Source of the DNA: Piromyces finnis
Lineage: Eukaryota > Neocallimastigomycota > Neocallimastigomycetes > Neocallimastigales > Neocallimastigaceae
DNA: 64,000 nt
Assembly (NCBI GenBank): GCA_002104945.1
Contig: MCFH01000002.1
Coordinates: forward strand, 1,269,001-1,333,000
Reading direction: 5' to 3'
Shown here: positions 1-11,858 of the stretch, piece by piece
Numbering within the stretch: position 1 is the first letter of the stretch
Layout: the number at the start of each line of letters is the position of its first letter
Made by a program: the position numbers and the translations under genes
The notes under the pieces: generated by a model
What the model was told of the DNA's origin: nothing
What the model saw: only the letters and a program-made list of their open reading frames with translations
The model's database searches: none

Positions 1-1534
1 TTTTTATATTTTAAAACCATATTTTGTTACACAAAACGTTTAATTAAAAACAACTCATTAAATTTAACAAATACACCGACTAGTTTAATACTAGGAAAAA
101 TTTTCATTTTTTTACTATCTCTTTTGGGTCAAGTACTATCCAATAATAAAAATTTATATCCAAGAATACTTTATATTTAAATAATCAATAGAATCTTTGG
201 GTTTATAGAGGAAGAAAACTTTATCTTTTTTTATATTATATTTTTTAAAATGAAAAAACTTCTATACATAAATATATATATTAATAAGCAATTATCCTTT
301 CACTATCATGAATATATAATATATTAAAACTTTTTTTTTTTTCTTAATAATCTTTATTTATTTATTTTCTTTTACATTTTACAGATATAAAAAATACATG
401 CTATAATTTTCTTTTTTTTTTTTTTTCGTGGTAATGTATAATTTATACTACTTTAAAGTGTGTAGTTAAATTTATGTAATACTAAAGTTTTTTTTTTTTT
501 TTGCTGCTTAATTTTTATGTTTTTAAATTTTTTGAAATCAGAAAAAAAAAAAAAGTATTTTTTCTGTTTTAATTTGAATAACTATTAAATTAAATTAATA
601 TTTTTTTATTATTATTATTTATATTATTATTATTATTTATTTTGTTTTTAGGTTTTTTATTTTTTATTTTTTATTTCTTTTTACTTTTAAAATTATATTA
701 TAATATAATTTTTCTTTTTTTTTTTTTTTTTTTTTAATTGTATAATTTTTTTTTTTTTAATTACTATTATTTTTGTTATTATATTATTGTATTAGTGTTA
801 ATAATTCATTGAAAGAATTGTTATTATTGAAATGGTTTTATGAGGAATAATCCTTTAAAAATAATAAATATACAAATATAAAGAGTATTGAAATATAAAT
901 AAAAATTATTTTTTATATTAATAAAATGAGGTTGTTGATTTAGACTATATATATAATAATATATATTTAAAACAAAAAACAAAAAACAAAAAAAAAAAAA
1001 AAAAGTTGGATATTAATTATTTTCTTATTTTCTACTATTCTAATTTTCTAATTTTTTTTTTTTTTTTTTTCATTTATGATTTATCATGTCTATATAATTT
1101 TTATTTAAACTCTATATTTATATATACCTATTATTAGGGAATTATTTCTTTTTTTTATTAAAGAAAAAATATTAAATAAAAAGTACTTTTTCTACTAATA
1201 CAATTTATGAATATTTATATATATAAATAAAAATACTAAAATGGATTATTATTTTTATTATATATAATGATTATAATTAAATATTTTTTTTTAAAAAAAA
1301 AAAATAAATAAATAAAAACAAAAACTAGATTTTATTAATATTTAATAAATATTAATAATATTTGTTTTACTTCTTTCTTTCTTTCCTTTTTTTTAACAAA
1401 ATAATAAAATATTAATTAAAATATAAAATGTAAAAAGGTTTAAAAAATTATTTTAAATAAAATGAATACTATTTAACTTTTTTTTTCTCCAGAAAAAAAA
1501 TATCTTGGTAAAAATTTTATCTTAAAATTCATTT
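1..1534. other. Non-coding A+T-rich spacer
   Basis: No open frame with protein-like composition is visible on either strand. The stretch consists of poly-A and poly-T tracts and short TTA/TAT microsatellite runs. It lies downstream of the SH3 membrane-protein gene. Nothing else can be supported here. Confidence 0.6.
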
Positions 1535-3679
1535 TTATATATAACCCCTATATGAAAATGAACTTCTTACACTTATTCTTTTAGAATTATAGTTCATATC
1601 TTCCTCTTCTGCATCATGATATATAGTTCCTGTAGTACTATCACCATCATTGATATTAATTTCTCTTGAACTAACTTTTTCACTAGAACTATTTGGTTCA
1701 CTATAACAAGCTAATACATCCATGGAATTTCTTTTCAACATATTTAATAGAGATGATCTTTTGCTACTTTTAGTTTCGATAGTATTATTTCCTGTTGATC
1801 TTGGATGAACAAAAAGCATATTGTTGGTGCCATCATTACTATAATTATTAGTATCTATTTATTTTTCACAAATTAATAATCAATTAATTAATATTCATTT
1901 AGTAAAAAAAAAAAAAAAAGGGAATAATGAATATAAAAAAATTATCTTTAGGATTTACTTACCAATAACTTTCGATAATGGTTTTTTATCATTTTTACCA
2001 TTATTTTTATCTGTTGTTTTAGAAGGTAAAGGATTTTTCAATTCTTGATGGTTATCTTTTTTATCATCATTACTTGGTATAATTTCATCCCCTTCCTCTT
2101 CATCATGAGATAAACATTTAATTGGATAGTAACCAAATTTTCTATATTTATGTCCTTTTGTTCTCGATTTTGGATTATTATCATTTTCGTAACTATTATA
2201 TTTTAATAATAGTTCACCATAGGCCCATCCATCTGGTAATAAATTAATGATGGATACAATATCACCATAGTGCAATTTAAGTTCTTCTTTACTATCATCA
2301 CCTTCAAAATTTGATAGTACATAATGTTTTGATGATAATATCTTAGTCTCCGCTTCACTTCCACTATAATTGGATTGGAAAGAGCGTTTCATTGATATTT
2401 TTGATTTTGCTTCCGAAGCCATCGATGTATCTGCAAAAAGATAAGAATTACTAACTTTTTTATCTAAAACTATGGGTGATTCCGAATAAACATTTGGAGA
2501 TTGCGGTAAATTGAAGGTCTTATCATTTTTTTCATTTCTCAGTGACTTCTTTTTATCAGGTATAAAGGGTATAGTGGAAGCCATTGATATTGGTGAAAGA
2601 GAAGTGAAATTAGGTGAATCTGGGTTTGGTACAATGTTTTGTTTATCTTGTGTAGATTTTATAGAAAGAGCTATGGTACCTTTAGATCTGTTACTATTTT
2701 GACTACTATGACTATAACTATCACTTATAGGATGTAATTTAACAGATAAAAGATTATGATCAGCTAATTTAGGAGAATGACAATATCTTGGATTGTCATT
2801 GTTATTTTTATTTTCGCTTAAAAATGATTTTTCCATTGCTGCTGAATTATAAGAGGCGCTACCAAGTGGAGGTGTATTTTTATCATAACAAAAAGAGGAT
2901 TCTTCAACTGTAAATATTGGAATTGGATCATCATCTTTCTTTTTTAGTTTTGAAACATATAATGCCATCACTACAGCAATAGCAAAAAATAATGATATTA
3001 CACCCAATATTATTAAATAAATATAATTACGGCTACCATCTTGTTTTTTACTTTTATTTTCTATAAGATTTGAATTTGGTGGTGGTACAAGTTCTTTTTT
3101 GATGGTTTCCGTTGGCAAATCAGTACTATTTTTATTTACATAATTTGGGCATCCAATTTCAATACAGTTTGAATTCTTACAGTTTAATTCCCTAGGAATA
3201 ATCGTAGAATTAATGGTTAATTTCTGCATTTCATTAATTTGTAAATCTGCCTTTAGGTACCAGTTATCTTGGGATTTATTATTGAAAAAGCAGGTATCAT
3301 TGTTTTTTGCAATTAGCTATACATATTTATTTAATAAAGAATAATATTTAATAAAATTTTTGAAATATTATTAAATATTATTAGTAAAAATAATAAATAG
3401 AATGATTTTTAACATTATAATAAATAAATAAATATTTACAATTTTTTCAGAATTACTTTCCAGGCTTGTTTTAACTTGTGTTAAAAAAATGCAATCGATA
3501 AATTGACATAATGAAAAATCAATAGCATATTCTGTATTGTTAAAATTATCTAATAAATTAAACTGTACATTCATTAAATCTCCAGGAACTATCTTTTCTG
3601 GATAGTTTGTAAAATTAAAGCTAATGCATTGAATGTAATTTATTAAAGATAAAACAATTACTAAGGATATTGTTAACAT
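1535..3679 (-). CDS. Single-pass membrane protein with cytosolic SH3 domain
   Basis: Three exons (3679-3440, 3316-1963, 1854-1535) join in frame (phase 0, then phase 1) through GTAAAT/TAG and GTAAGT/TAG introns, giving 637 residues. The product starts with a hydrophobic signal peptide (about residues 1-19). An N-glycosylation-rich ectodomain with several Cys follows, then one membrane helix at about 178-201 followed by a Lys cluster, so the C-terminus should be cytosolic. A Ser/Asn-rich stretch leads to an SH3 domain at about 410-483, recognisable from the ALYDF-like start (HYVLSNFEGDD), the GD and DGW motifs and the YYP near the end. An insertion of about 20 residues precedes the last strand. 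Layout resembles fungal Fus1/Sho1-type SH3 membrane proteins, but no orthology is claimed. The ectodomain is not recognised. Role in signalling or cell polarity is inferred from the SH3 domain only. Confidence 0.8.
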
Positions 3680-6101
3680 TTTTGGATAATATTATTGTAA
3701 AAGAAACTTTTTCTCAATATTGCTTAATTTATATTAAAAAAAGTATTTATACTTTTTCAAATTCAACACTTTTTTTTTTTTCTTTAAGAAATTATTTAAA
3801 ATTAACTTTAAAAAACGTTTAACTTTTTATATATTAAATGCGTATTTTTAAATATAATAAATATGAATAAGAAAAAAATATATATAATAACATAATTATA
3901 TATTTTTTCTTTTAGCTAATTAAATGATTTTACTAAAGATAAAATAAATTCATTACTTTATTATATTGATGATGAGCAAGTTTGTTTTATCTTGTTTTAT
4001 TTTTTATTATTATTGTTGTGGTTGTAGTTGTTGTTGATAAAAGATTTTATTTTTATATTTATTAATTATATTTAATTTTATTATACTTTTTTTTTTTTTT
4101 GTTTATTATTATTATTCTTTATCTTTTAACTTTATTTTTTATTGATCTTTATTTTTTCCCTTTAAACTAAAAAGACTATTTTCATTTTCAATTATTAGTT
4201 TTATAAATTAATCAGAAAAAAAAAAAAAGATGTAATGAATTCTTTTAAAAATTAAAACAAATATATTATTTAGATATAAATAATCAAAATATCTATTATT
4301 AAATATATTTGAAATTATTTCTAGTTTTATATATTAGTTAATAGTTTGTTTTTCTTTTCTTTATAGTTTTAATTTCTATTTATTGTGTAAATAAAATTTA
4401 CTCAATGAATTGAAAATAATCATTTTATTTTAAGGTAAAAAAAAAAAAAAAAGAAAAAAGAAAAAGAATACATTATTAAAATAGAAATTCATTTTTCAAA
4501 ATTAATTAAAATTAAAGTTAAATATATCATCTAGAGGATAAATTAAATTTTTATCATTCACAAAAAAATTTTAATTAAAAATATAATTATATGAATGAAT
4601 AAATAAATAAATAAATAAATATATCTATATTTATGTAATTAATACCACATTAAATAAATGAATAAATAAATAAATTACTAATATTATATGTAAGAGGTTT
4701 AAAATTTAAAACAAAGCATACTATTATCTTTTTTTCATTTATTTCTACCTACAAATTTAAAAGTTTTAATGATTAGTAAGAATTAAAAAAAAAAAATAAA
4801 GAATATAACTATTTTTATCAATGGCATGATTTATTTATAAATATAGTTGTCCTTCTTTTATTTACTAATGATCAATAGCCAGTTTTTATTTTTCGTTACC
4901 GCTTTTATTTTTTTTTGTCATGCTTTTTAGGAATGATTTCTATAAATAATAATAAATGACTTGTTTGAGTATGCTTCAAATGGTTTATTTTTGTTCCTAA
5001 AATTTTTTTCAAGTTACCATTTTTTAATTTATTTTTAATTTATTTTTATTAGAGTAATCTTTATTTTATTATTGATTAAAGTTTGCGTCATCGTAGTACA
5101 AAACACAAAAATAGTTGATTGTTAATATTATGGAAAACGCCAAAAAAGAAAATGATTAATACATTTTGTATAGTTACAACAGGAATAATGATTTGATTGG
5201 ATAAAAGATCAAAATAATTTAGTATTATGTAAATGGATAGAAAAGTTTTAATTTGTAAATTATTAAATAAAAAGGTAACAAAACAAAAAAAAAAAGAGAA
5301 AGCATCATATGAAGAAGAAAAGTAAAAAAAGATTCCTTTAAAAAATATATTTTTCATAATAAAGAAAGAAGTAAAATAAATCATCAATGAAAAAAAAAGG
5401 TATTATAAGCTCAATACATCAAAGTTATATTAACATAAATAATATTAAAAAAAAAAAAAGGATAAATCAATTTATTTTATTTTATTCCTTATATTTATAT
5501 AAAAATAGGTATAATTGTATAATTGTATAATAATAATTTTTAAAAGATTGATCATTGTTTGTAGGAAATAAAGAAAAAAAAAAAAAAGAAAAAAAGAAAT
5601 CCCTTTTTTATTATATAAATACATGTATAATGAATGGTTTGATTCTATAACGGCATTTTTTAAAAAATTAAAAAATTTGCTCCTTTATTCTAAACAAATA
5701 AACAAACCATACCTAAATCATATCAATAATAAAATAGCCCTTTTCTTTTCATTCATTTATTTAATAAAGAAAAAAAAGGATATTTCTTTTTTTTTAAAAA
5801 TATAAAATTGAGAAATTCTTTTAAAAATAATTAAAAAAAAAAAGGTTACACTAAAAATTTATTTTAAAATTTTTAAAAATTAATCTCCATTTTTATTAAA
5901 AAAAATTTTTTTTTTTTTTTTTTTTTTCTGCAAGACATTAAAAACCGAAAACCACCAATTACCCTCATTTTAAATTTGAAAAAGTTTTTTTTTTTTTTTT
6001 ATACAAATTTAAAAAAAAAATATTTTTTTTTGTCAAAAGAATAAATTATAATTTCATTGAATTGATATTTTAGACTTTTCATTATAATAAAAAGAATAAA
6101 A
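3680..6101. other. Non-coding spacer between divergent genes
   Basis: This stretch separates the SH3 membrane-protein gene (-) and rhomboid 1 (+), so it should hold both promoters. It is dominated by homopolymer A/T tracts and AAAT/TAAA microsatellites (for example around 4594-4680). Open frames at 5088-5387 (-) and 5623-5805 (+) are low-complexity Phe/Ile/Lys translations and are not supported as genes. Confidence 0.5.
5929..5982 (+). promoter_or_regulatory. Upstream block shared by the two rhomboid genes
   Basis: About 120-170 bases before the rhomboid 1 start there is a T-tract ending in TCTG, then CAAGACATTAAAAAC, then a short AATTACC block. The same order (TCTGTCAAGACAATAAAAAC, then AATTACC) occurs at about 8862-8912 before rhomboid 2. 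The similarity shows that the duplication included upstream DNA. A promoter role is inferred from position only. Confidence 0.35.
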
Positions 6102-7358
6102 ATGCAAGCAGATATTGAAGAATTAAGAGACATAAGAAACTCTTATTTCAAAAATAATACTTATCAAGAAAATAAAAGAAACAATACATATAACTACGAA
6201 AGAAATGGAAGAAATAGCAGATATTCCTATAGCAATAATAGTTACAATGATAACTTTGATGATAATAAAGAAGAAAACATTGAATTTATACCTAAAACTA
6301 TTAGAAAATATAATTTAATATATTGTATCATATTTTTATACTTTATATATTCTATTATATCTAATTCAATGATATGTGGTATCATTGTATTAAATGTAAT
6401 AGTATGTATATTATGGAAAATAGCTATATATAATAAGCAAAAATACTATGATGATGAATTATTAATATTCATGAACAATAATTTTACTGTCTCATGGAAT
6501 AATTTAGTTAATAAAAAAAGATATTGGGTCCTCATTACTTCAGTATTTTCACATGAAAGTATTATTCATTTGGCAAACAATATGATTACATTTTATTATA
6601 TTGCATTTTCAGTAAGTATTAAAAAAAAAGTATAACAATAAAGAATTGAAAAGGAAAAAATAATAAAGTATAGCAATAAGGTGTTAAAAAAATAAAATTT
6701 AAATTACGTTAAACAATTATCCTAATTAACTAATAATAAATTATAATAATTGAACTATTTTATTTTATATTAACGTGCTTTCTAGTTAATAAACCATATT
6801 GGGAAAAAAAGGTTTATAATAGCTTATTTATTATCAGGAATTGGCTCTTCCTATTTTCATGCTCTTTTCTATCATATGATTGTTCCAAAATTAAAGAGAA
6901 ACTACAATAACCTTTATTTGTTTAATTTATTTTATTCCTCATCCTCATCTATTGAAGATTCATATGATGATGTTTCAAGTCTCGGTGCTTCAGGCGCCAT
7001 TACAGGTATTGACACAATATTTTCCTGTCTATTTCCGACAAGTACTGTCATCTATTATGATTTAGAATTACCTTCATGGCTATATATGATAGTATTTATG
7101 GTTGTAGATATTTATCGTTCTATTACACTAACTAACGGTGATATTGATACCATCGGTCATGTTGGAGGAGGTAAATATTCATATAATATACTCTTATTTA
7201 AATATACAATAATTCTTAAATTATAATATTTAATTACTAATTTTTTTTTTTGTTTATATATATCTATATACTTATTATTTCTTTTAGGAATTGTTGGCTA
7301 TATTTATTATTCTTATAATTTAAAAAAAAATAGAAAAAGACGTTTTATCTATAATTAA
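6102..7358 (+). CDS. Rhomboid-family intramembrane serine protease, copy 1 (PARL-like)
   Basis: Exons 6102-6611, 6786-7170 and 7288-7358 join in frame (phase 0, phase 1) to give 321 residues. Rhomboids cleave membrane proteins within the bilayer using a Ser-His dyad. Here the GASG motif places the catalytic Ser at residue 239, and the DTIGHVGGGIVG motif places the His at 295. The loop-1/helix-2 signature HESIIHLANNM is also present. About seven hydrophobic segments are visible, including an N-terminal one near residues 70-95, preceded by a hydrophilic Asn/Tyr-rich tail. One helix before a six-helix core is the layout of mitochondrial PARL/Pcp1 rhomboids. Paralogous to the gene at 9077-10232, with identical intron positions. 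It faces the truncated cysteine peptidase copy. Substrate and compartment are unknown. Confidence 0.85.
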
Positions 7359-8343
<985 letters not shown>

Positions 8344-8460
8344 TTTAGTATGATAAAGAATACTTTTAATAAAGTACAATAATTCTTTTTTATCATATAG
8401 ATTCTTATTATTATTTATTTTTTTAAAAAAAAAAAAAAGAAAAAGAACCTTGGAAAGCAA

Positions 8461-9076
8461 TTCTAACTGATAACTATATTCAATGTAGTGTATAAAGGTA
8501 TTACTATATCATATGAAATATATGAAATAGTTACAAAAAAAAAAAAAAAAAAATAGAATAAACAATAATTATTCTATTTTATTATATAATGAAATTTTTG
8601 ATATTAATTATTATTAATAGTAAAATAAATAAATTTGAATAATTTAATGGCTTATTTATTCATTCTTTTAGTTTTAAAAACATTCTTCTTCTTTTTCTTT
8701 TTTTTTTTTTTTTTTTCTGTTATTTAAAAAATGTAAATGTATAAATGTGGGATTATCTATTTTTCTTTTAAAATTATTTATATAAATTCTATTAAACTTT
8801 TTTCTTTTTGGATATATTATTTTTATCCTCAAATTATTTACATTATAAAATTTTCTTTTTTTTTCTGTCAAGACAATAAAAACAAAAAAATTACCAATAA
8901 CTTTAATTTGAAAAATATTTTTTATAAAAGTCTAAAAAAAAAAAAAATAAAAAATTAAAATTATTTAAATAATTATTTTAAATTTTATGTTGAATTGAAT
9001 ATAAAATAAATAAAAATAATAAATAAATAAATAATAGTAATAACTAAATAAAACAACAATAATAAAAAGAATAAAA
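8461..9076. other. Spacer upstream of rhomboid 2
   Basis: A+T-rich sequence between the truncated peptidase (-) and rhomboid 2 (+). It contains the second copy of the shared upstream block at about 8862-8912. The overlapping open frames at 8674-8871 (-) and 8737-8958 (+) are low-complexity and are not supported. Confidence 0.5.
8862..8912 (+). promoter_or_regulatory. Upstream block shared by the two rhomboid genes, copy 2
   Basis: Contains TCTGTCAAGACAATAAAAAC followed by ATTACC, matching the block at 5929-5982. It lies about 165-215 bases before the rhomboid 2 start codon. Function is not shown. Confidence 0.35.
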
Positions 9077-10232
9077 ATGCAACCAGATATTGAGGAATTA
9101 AGAGGCATAAGAAACTCGTATTTCAAAAATAATACTTATCAAAAAAATAAAAGAAATAATACATATAATTATGAGAAAAATGAAAGAAATAATGAATATT
9201 CCTATGACAATAGTAGGAATAATGATAGCTTTAATAACACTAATAGAAGAGCAACTAATGGTGTAATAGAAAAAATTGAGTTTATAATCAAAATTATTTT
9301 TAAAAAAAATATAAATGTGGTATATGGTATTATTGTATTAAATGTAATAGTACATATATTATGGGAAATTGCGAGCTATAATAAAGAAGAATTTTATGAT
9401 GAAGAATTATTAAGATTCATGAACAATCATTTTACTATTTCATGGAATAATTTAATAAAAAGAAAAAGATATTGGACTCTTATTACTTCAACATTTTCAC
9501 ATAAAAGTATTATTCATTTGACGAGTAATATGTCTACATTTTATTATTTTGCATTACCGGTAAGTATAAAAATAAATAAAAAAATAAAATAAAATAATTT
9601 GAATTATATTAAATAATTATTCCAATTACAATTAACGTAATTAACTAATATATTAATAAATTATAGTAATTGACTAAATTATTTTTTATTTTAACATGCT
9701 TTTAGGTAATAAATCGTATTGGAAAAAAAAGATTTTTAATGGCTTATTTTTTAGCAGGAATTGGTTCTTCCTATTCTCATGTCTTTTTCTATCATATAGT
9801 TGTCCCAAAATTAATTAAAAACTATAATAGAAATTACTTGTTTGATTTATTCTATTCCTCATATATGAAATATTCATATGATAATGTTTCAAGTCTTGGT
9901 GCTTCAGGTGCCATTACAGGTATTAATACAATATTTTCATGCCTATTTCCAACAAGACTTGTCTCCTATAATAATCGTTTAAGATTACCTTCATGGTTAT
10001 ATATGGTATTATTTATGGTTGGTGATTTCTATCGTTCTGTTACATTAACTAACGGTAATATTGATACTATTGGTCATGTTGGAGGAGGTAAATATATTCA
10101 TATAATATATTCTTATTCAAATATACAATAATTTTTAAATTTTAATATTTAATTACTTTAAATTTTTATATATTTTATTATCCCTTAATAGGAATTGTTG
10201 GTTATATTTACTATTTTTATAACCTTATTTAA
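9077..10232 (+). CDS. Rhomboid-family intramembrane serine protease, copy 2 (PARL-like)
   Basis: Exons 9077-9559, 9706-10087 and 10192-10232 join in frame with the same phases as copy 1, giving 301 residues. The catalytic Ser is residue 228 (GASG) and the His is residue 285 (IGHVGGGIVG); HKSIIHLTSNM replaces HESIIHLANNM in copy 1. The protein ends 11 residues after the final helix start, lacking the basic tail (KKNRKRRF) found in copy 1. The first hydrophobic segment of copy 1 is largely replaced by charged residues here, so copy 2 may have one helix fewer. The two proteins are clearly homologous throughout but moderately diverged. It faces the intact SH3b-peptidase gene. Probably active by motif; substrate unknown. 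Confidence 0.85.
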
Positions 10233-10602
10233 TAATCATCATTAAAAGCCTCATTTTTTCCAAGAAGAAAGGAAAAAAAAAATTGTAAAAAAAAATTATA
10301 TATTATTTATAATTAAAATAAAACTAAAATTACTTTATTCATTAAAAATGTATTATTGATTTTAAAGCTATATAAATTATATTATACCAGATTTTAAAAA
10401 AAAATTTTTTTTTTTTCTAAATTAATTCATATAGAACTATTATAGCATGTTCCGATAAAAATCACTTTATTTTTTCTTTAAAAAAAAAAATAACTATCCT
10501 TTTTTTTTTTTTTCTATTTATTGTACTTCCTGAAAAAAAATATGTTATTACAAAATTTTAAAAATAATAAATTACAATAAAATATAAATAAACTTTAAAT
10601 AA

Positions 10603-10678
<76 letters not shown>

Positions 10679-10937
10679 TATTGTACTTCTTTTTTAATAT
10701 ATATATATATAATATTACGAAATTAAGAAACTTTAAAGTTAATAAATTACAATATGATATATATAAATTTTAAATATCTTTTATAATTATTATTATCATC
10801 CAAAACTTGTTCTGTATTTTTAAATTATTTATCTATCGAATACATTTAATATAAATAATAATTATAAATATTTCTTATATTGAATATTGATATAAATAAT
10901 AATAAAAAATAATTGTAAAGAAAGGCTAAATTAACCC
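10233..10937. other. Spacer between convergent genes, copy B
   Basis: This 705-base stretch lies between rhomboid 2 and the intact peptidase gene. It contains homopolymer tracts, an interrupted ATT microsatellite at about 10605-10680, and the 3' flank of the peptidase that is nearly identical to 7660-7917. No coding frame is seen. Confidence 0.6.
10605..10680. repeat. (ATT)n microsatellite, interrupted
   Basis: An ATT run of about 75 bases with one interruption near 10640. It corresponds in position to the longer run at 7518-7658 in the other duplicate. Confidence 0.9.
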
Positions 10938-11361
10938 CTAATTATAAATTAGGGCCATGTATGAAATTGAAAAGGCATTTAAATGTTCGGATAATTTAGT
11001 TCTTGAATAAGCTGGATCATATATTAAAAAGTCGGAACTCTTTAAAGTTTTATAATCACCGGTATAACCATAAACGGCAACCCAATGCTGATTACCAGAT
11101 GTGTTTATAGCACCATATGGAACGATACGACCAGCTCTAAGAGAGTTCAAAACAATTTGTAAAGAAGGTGAATTTACGATTTTAAAACCTAAATCATTGA
11201 AACTAGAATGATAAGCACCACAATTAGAAAATGCCATTTTTTTAGCGATATCGTAAGGAGTATTTAATTTATTTTGAATTCGATTAAGAGCCATAGTAAT
11301 TGAAGTTATACAGCATCCATACTTTTTTATCGTACAACCAGGAGCATATTCATTTGGATAA
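10668..11361. repeat. Near-identical duplicate block, copy B (matches 7650-8343)
   Basis: This is the counterpart of the block at 7650-8343. Here the sequence continues without a break into the codons for the two SH3b domains and the signal peptide, so this is the complete, probably ancestral arrangement. Confidence 0.9.
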
Positions 11362-11858
11362 TCATATTGTTTAAGAAGTTGAGTAGTAAGTTCAATTCTA
11401 CCACTATTTTGAGTTGAAGGTATAATAGTAGATGAACCTTTTGGTATCAAGTAGGTCATACTACAATAACCATTTCCGGTGACACCCCAACTACTATTAA
11501 ATGGATCTCTTCCATAGTACGTCACAACAGTACCACTAACTAAAGTAGATATAGCATTATAAGAGGTACTTGGACCAGTTCTAAAGTTAAGAGATGTTGT
11601 GGTTTTATAATTTGGATTAATTGTAACTTTTGTTAAATATTGAGTACTACAATAACCTTTGTAAAATTTGGCCCAACCATTTGATACGCTAGTAACATAA
11701 ATATAATCATTGTTTTTTAAAGAACCTACAATAGATGAACTTGTACTTGCTTTACTTCTAATATTTAATTTAGACTCAACATTTACTTTATATACAGCAC
11801 CAGCAATTGTTACTATTACATTAAACAAAATTAATAATAATATTTTTAATGCATTCAT
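10938..11858 (-). CDS. Secreted SH3b-SH3b-C39-like cysteine peptidase
   Basis: Single-exon frame of 306 residues. Signal peptide at about 1-21. Two bacterial-type SH3 (SH3b) domains follow at about 22-77 (KLNIRSKAS, GWAKF.GYC) and 83-138 (SLNFRTGPST, NGYCSMTYL). The catalytic domain at about 168-306 fits the Peptidase_C39-like family: Cys182 in GCCITS, His258 in NQHWVAVYGY, Asp281 in IYDPAY. SH3b domains commonly bind cell walls in bacterial hydrolases, so the product may act on bacterial walls or peptides in the gut; this is inference. Bacterial-type architecture and absence of introns suggest horizontal transfer. The start codon at 11858 is chosen because it directly begins the signal peptide. 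The catalytic part was copied to 7918-8343. Confidence 0.85.
   Translation of the reverse strand: MNALKILLLILFNVIVTIAGAVYKVNVESKLNIRSKASTSSSIVGSLKNNDYIYVTSVSNGWAKFYKGYCSTQYLTKVTINPNYKTTTSLNFRTGPSTSYNAISTLVSGTVVTYYGRDPFNSSWGVTGNGYCSMTYLIPKGSSTIIPSTQNSGRIELTTQLLKQYDYPNEYAPGCTIKKYGCCITSITMALNRIQNKLNTPYDIAKKMAFSNCGAYHSSFNDLGFKIVNSPSLQIVLNSLRAGRIVPYGAINTSGNQHWVAVYGYTGDYKTLKSSDFLIYDPAYSRTKLSEHLNAFSISYMALIYN

Noticed and set aside
5088-5387. Open frame of 99 codons on the minus strand
   Set aside because: Phe/Ile-rich translation of poly-A/T DNA with no domain, no paralogue and no splice partners.
8674-8958. Two overlapping small open frames on opposite strands
   Set aside because: They lie in the region upstream of rhomboid 2, are low complexity and have no homologue at the matching place before rhomboid 1.
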